A DNA stretch of 6,390 nt, taken from contig JBQTIP010000283.1 of NCBI GenBank assembly GCA_052388025.1, positions 1 to 6,390 on the forward strand, in the 5' to 3' direction. Made by a program: the position numbers and the translations under genes. Below are positions 5,701 to 6,390 of this stretch, piece by piece. Positions within the stretch are counted from its first letter, which is position 1. Every line of letters starts with the position of its first letter. The notes under the pieces are model-generated. The model was given only the letters and a program-made list of their open reading frames with translations. It was not told the DNA's origin and made no database searches. This stretch comes from JBQTIP01 sp052388025 (GTDB lineage Bacteria > Actinomycetota > UBA4738 > HRBIN12).

Positions 5701-6031
5701 GGCGGGCCTCCAAGGTCGATACCTGCACGTCGAGCCGCTGTGCGAACTCGGGGACGTGGCGGAAGACGAGCGCCGCCGCGCGCAGGCGGTCCTCTCCTTG
5801 CAGCTCCTCGGCGACGACCGAAGCGGCGTCGAGCGATAGGTCCCGAAGCGCCGCAAGCGCGGCCGTCACGTTCCCAGCGCGCATCTCGCGGAACGCCTCG
5901 TCGGTCTGCGTCCAGCGCCAGATGCTCTGTCGCGCGACCCCGCAACGTTCGGCGGCCTCCGTGATCGAGGCTCCGGAGGCAAGGGCGGCTGCGACGAGGG
6001 CCTTGCGTTCGGGGGTGACCGCGCCACTCAC
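5660..6031 (-). CDS. Helix-turn-helix protein, probable terminase small subunit
   Basis: This 123-residue protein probably recognises the phage packaging site and delivers DNA to the large terminase subunit. Residues 6 to 41 (TPERKALVAAAL, then SITEAAERCGVARQSIWRW) form a classic helix-turn-helix, with a recognition helix around residues 32 to 40. A helical region follows that ends in a likely coiled coil (residues 97 to 116), as in small terminases that assemble into rings. The GTG start at 6031 was chosen because it overlaps the upstream TGA as GTGA. The frame stays open further upstream, but that sequence reads as arginine-rich shadow of the cysteine-cluster gene. No strong Shine-Dalgarno precedes the GTG, so translation is probably coupled to the upstream gene. 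The 3' end overlaps the large-subunit gene by 41 bases. Identification rests on the fold and on position directly before the ATPase; a phage regulator with the same fold cannot be excluded. Confidence 0.75.
   Translation of the reverse strand: MSGAVTPERKALVAAALASGASITEAAERCGVARQSIWRWTQTDEAFREMRAGNVTAALAALRDLSLDAASVVAEELQGEDRLRAAALVFRHVPEFAQRLDVQVSTLEARLAELDAAGDTGSD
5707..5711 (-). promoter_or_regulatory. Ribosome binding site for the ATPase-part terminase gene
   Basis: On the minus strand GGAGG is followed by a six-base spacer and then TTG at 5700. It lies inside the end of the small-subunit gene and decides the unusual TTG start, because no ATG or GTG is well placed near here in this frame. 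Confidence 0.65.
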
Positions 6032-6390
6032 TGGTCGTCGCCCCACGTCTCCGTCCGTCCGCCCAGGTACACCTGGTCCAGCTCGGCATCGCTGACGCGG
6101 ACCATCTCCTTGGAGCGCCGATCGCGGTGATACAGCTCGCCGCCGGGACCCCGCTGCGCCGGCCCAAGGCCATCGGTCGCATCTAGAGCGCGCTCGGCGG
6201 CGTCGGGGAACATCTCCGCAACGGGTGAAGGGTCGTAGTAGCTCGCGGCCTCGTGCCTTGCAACGGATCGAGCGGGCATCCACTCGGTGTCGAACCGGAG
6301 CGTCTTTACCTTCTCGCGGAAGCTCAGCGCACATGCACACGCCCAGGGGAGCCGCCCGCACGTGACGCACGCTCGGCTCGCTCGGCGGCC
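6028..6390 (-). CDS. Partial phage protein with a four-cysteine zinc-finger-like cluster
   Basis: This is the 3' part of a gene whose start lies beyond the right edge; 120 residues are visible before the TGA. The frame is open to the window end. An ATG exists at 6279, but the upstream frame has no stop and codes for a plausible motif, so that ATG is probably internal. The visible N-terminal part has cysteines at residues 8, 11, 18 and 20 (CVTCG, then WACAC), a CxxC-x6-CxC arrangement that could bind one zinc ion. A basic stretch follows (FREKVKTLRF), then a tyrosine/aspartate motif (ASYYDPSP) and an acidic, hydrophilic C-terminus. I do not recognise the family. Its stop overlaps the start of the next gene in a GTGA arrangement, so it belongs to the same transcription unit, and its position just before the terminase genes suggests a DNA- or RNA-binding accessory role. 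That role is inferred from context only. Confidence 0.75.
   Translation of the reverse strand, partial: GRRASRACVTCGRLPWACACALSFREKVKTLRFDTEWMPARSVARHEAASYYDPSPVAEMFPDAAERALDATDGLGPAQRGPGGELYHRDRRSKEMVRVSDAELDQVYLGGRTETWGDDQ

Noticed and set aside
5701..5856. 52-residue N-terminal extension of the ATPase-part terminase from ATG at 5856
   Set aside because: It is arginine/serine-rich shadow of the small-subunit gene, and a well-placed Shine-Dalgarno points to TTG at 5700.

Overview
This looks like the head-gene block of a tailed double-stranded DNA phage or prophage from a high-GC bacterium. Every supported gene lies on the minus strand, so transcription runs from right to left. The base composition is visibly GC-rich, with strong third-position G/C bias. 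That bias also produces many long open frames on the opposite strand and in other phases, which are not genes. The host cannot be named from this window.

In transcription order: 6390-6028 is the 3' part of a gene with a four-cysteine cluster. Next comes a helix-turn-helix protein at 6031-5660, probably the terminase small subunit. The terminase large subunit follows as two genes, an ATPase part (5700-4777) and a nuclease part (4780-3767). After a 78-base gap there are four small genes: a zinc-ribbon protein (3688-3536), a 124-residue unknown (3521-3147), a DUF1508-like protein (3147-2980) and a 56-residue basic protein (2980-2810). They lead into the portal gene (2823-931), a 112-residue helical protein (934-596) and a proline-rich scaffold-like protein (592-1) that runs off the left end.

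The genes are tightly packed. Several neighbours share their stop and start bases (GTGA, ATGA, TAGTG and TGATG junctions), which suggests one polycistronic message with translational coupling. The largest gap is 78 bases and I see no convincing promoter, tRNA, CRISPR array or integrase. The logic is a standard packaging and assembly module: the small subunit recognises DNA, the large subunit pumps and cuts it, the portal is the gate in the procapsid, and the scaffold guides shell assembly.

The most unusual point is the terminase large subunit. It is split between its ATPase and nuclease domains, and the linker segment is present twice, once at the end of the first gene and once at the start of the second. 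The DNA copies form a direct repeat with a 140-base offset and 103/120 hand-counted identities. This is either a real two-gene terminase with a duplicated seam, a recombination scar between related phages, or an assembly join. The split, the repeat, and the run of small, easily missed genes are the observations most worth checking.
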